A stretch of DNA of 5,981 bases from contig JAEYWB010000601.1 of NCBI GenBank assembly GCA_023429275.1, positions 1 through 5,981 of the forward strand, read 5' to 3'. Under the pieces are notes generated by a model that was not told the DNA's origin, ran no database searches, and was given only the letters and a program-made list of their open reading frames with translations. Positions 4,934 through 5,981 of the stretch are shown here, in pieces; the stretch's first letter is position 1; each line of letters opens with the position of its first letter. The stretch comes from Planctomycetota bacterium. Lineage in GTDB: Bacteria; Planctomycetota; Planctomycetia; Planctomycetales; Planctomycetaceae. A program made the position numbers and the translations under genes.

Positions 4934-5981
4934 GTGTACGAGGCCTTCTACGGAATGCGGCATCGGCCATTCTCGCCGATTCCCCAACCGGAGTGCTTCG
5001 TGCCGCTGCCGCAGATGGCCGACGCCATCCGTGACCTCCGCTACTGCGTCGAACGAGACCAGGGGATCGCCGTCCTGACCGCCCCGGCCGGAGCCGGCAA
5101 GACACTCCTCTGCAAACGGCTCTGCCACGAACTGGCCGACCAGTTCGTCTGCGCCTTCCTCGGGACGTCCCGCTTCCCCTCCCGCCGGGCGCTGCTGCAG
5201 GGAATCCTCTACGAGCTCGGTCAGCCGTACATCGGCCTTTCGGAACAGGAGGCCCGGCTCGGCGTCCTGAACGCTCTGCGCATCGAAGGGTCGGAGGAGG
5301 AGGGAGCGAACGAGTCTGTTCGACACCGCCACCTGCTCCTCGTGATGGATGAGGCCCATCTCCTCCCCGCGAGATTCCTGGAGGAACTCCGGACCCTGGC
5401 GGACTACCACGCCGGGGGGCGCCCCCTGATCCACGTCGTCCTGAGCGGCCAGCTGGCCCTCGAGGAAACGCTTTCGGAAGGGCCTCTCAGCGCCCTGAAC
5501 CAGCGGGTCGGATGCCACGCCTGCATCGAGACTCTCGGAGCCGACGAGTCCGCCGAGTACATCCGGTACCGGCTTGCCTGGGCTGGCTGTGACGTCGAGA
5601 ACGTGTTCTCGCCGGAAGCACTCTCGCTGATCGTCCATGCGGCGGAAGGAAACCCGCGACGTATCAACCAGCTGGCCGACCACGCGCTGCTGATCGCGTT
5701 TGCCGAGGAGGAACGGCGCGTCTCGCTGGAGACCGTCCAGAGCGCGCTCGTCGACCTTCGGGAGCTCCCCCTCCAGTGGAATGAGCCGCTCGCCCTGTCA
5801 TGGGATGAGATGTCGACGGACCTGCCACCTGCAAGCGCTTCCGTCGCCGAAGGGAGGGGCGTCCCTGCTCCCTCCTCGGATCCAGGACCGGCGACCGTCT
5901 ACGAATGGGGTCCTGAGACGGCGGATGAGCCACCGGAGACGTTGAAGAACGACACCGGCGAGGAGTGGGGCCCGGGTGCGT
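4934..5981 (+). CDS. ExeA-type AAA ATPase, 3' end outside the window
   Basis: The first 349 residues are present. The opening MYEAFYGMRHRPFSPIP (1-17) is typical of the ExeA/GspA-like family. The Walker A is APAGAGKT (50-57), with Ala in place of the usual first Gly. Walker B is LLLVMDEAH (134-142), a sensor-1-like strand is VVLSGQ (168-173), NQRVG (189-193) contains a probable arginine finger, and GNPRRINQLADHAL (239-252) is the sensor-2 region. The ATPase domain ends near residue 282. What follows is an acidic, Pro-rich, apparently disordered tail in which EWGP occurs twice (324-327 and 344-347). In Aeromonas, ExeA with ExeB helps place the secretin of type II secretion. Planctomycetes have many such ATPases without that context, so the role here is unknown. 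No secretion gene is visible nearby. The gene starts with GTG and is divergent from the lipid operon. Confidence 0.93.
   Translation, partial: MYEAFYGMRHRPFSPIPQPECFVPLPQMADAIRDLRYCVERDQGIAVLTAPAGAGKTLLCKRLCHELADQFVCAFLGTSRFPSRRALLQGILYELGQPYIGLSEQEARLGVLNALRIEGSEEEGANESVRHRHLLLVMDEAHLLPARFLEELRTLADYHAGGRPLIHVVLSGQLALEETLSEGPLSALNQRVGCHACIETLGADESAEYIRYRLAWAGCDVENVFSPEALSLIVHAAEGNPRRINQLADHALLIAFAEEERRVSLETVQSALVDLRELPLQWNEPLALSWDEMSTDLPPASASVAEGRGVPAPSSDPGPATVYEWGPETADEPPETLKNDTGEEWGPGA

Noticed and set aside
4529..5078. Plus-strand open frames across the divergent intergenic region
   Set aside because: They lack ribosome binding sites and known motifs, and the longer one runs out of frame into the well-supported ATPase gene.
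4514..5683. Long minus-strand open frame (389 codons) opposite the ATPase gene
   Set aside because: It lies antisense to a gene with clear AAA motifs, has no recognisable domain and is explained by high GC content opening the reverse frame.

Overview
The window is GC-rich, densely coded DNA that most likely comes from a planctomycete (phylum Planctomycetota). The clearest pointer is the right-edge gene, an ExeA-type AAA ATPase. Its opening (MYEAFYGMRHRPF), its single-domain layout and its low-complexity tail fit a family found in many copies in planctomycete genomes. The small DRR/ERR-rich protein on the left also looks planctomycete-like. No rRNA, tRNA, CRISPR array, insertion sequence or phage gene is visible.

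Layout. Positions 1-328 hold no gene I can support. Positions 329-691 (+) encode a 120-residue arginine-rich hypothetical protein, followed by a strong intrinsic terminator (769-808) and two further inverted repeats (819-843 and 860-914). Positions 1009-1332 (+) encode a 107-residue hypothetical protein with a good Shine-Dalgarno site. A compact hairpin (1342-1360) separates it from the convergent operon. Positions 4423 down to 1411 (-) hold three genes read in the order plcP-like, btaA, btaB, with gaps of 53 and 86 bases. A 510-base divergent intergenic region (4424-4933) carries a possible structured leader for the operon and an inverted repeat upstream of the AAA ATPase gene. That gene starts with GTG at 4934 and runs off the right edge.

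The operon is the main point of interest. It appears to encode a whole phospholipid-to-betaine-lipid exchange pathway. A PlcP-type metallophosphoesterase would cleave phospholipids to diacylglycerol. BtaA would transfer the 3-amino-3-carboxypropyl group of S-adenosylmethionine to that diacylglycerol. BtaB would trimethylate the amino group to give diacylglyceryl-N,N,N-trimethylhomoserine (DGTS). In other bacteria these activities save phosphorus when phosphate is scarce. Here the supplier of diacylglycerol and both enzymes that use it sit in one transcription unit, with the phospholipase first. I found no convincing Pho box, so phosphate control is inferred only from the pathway.
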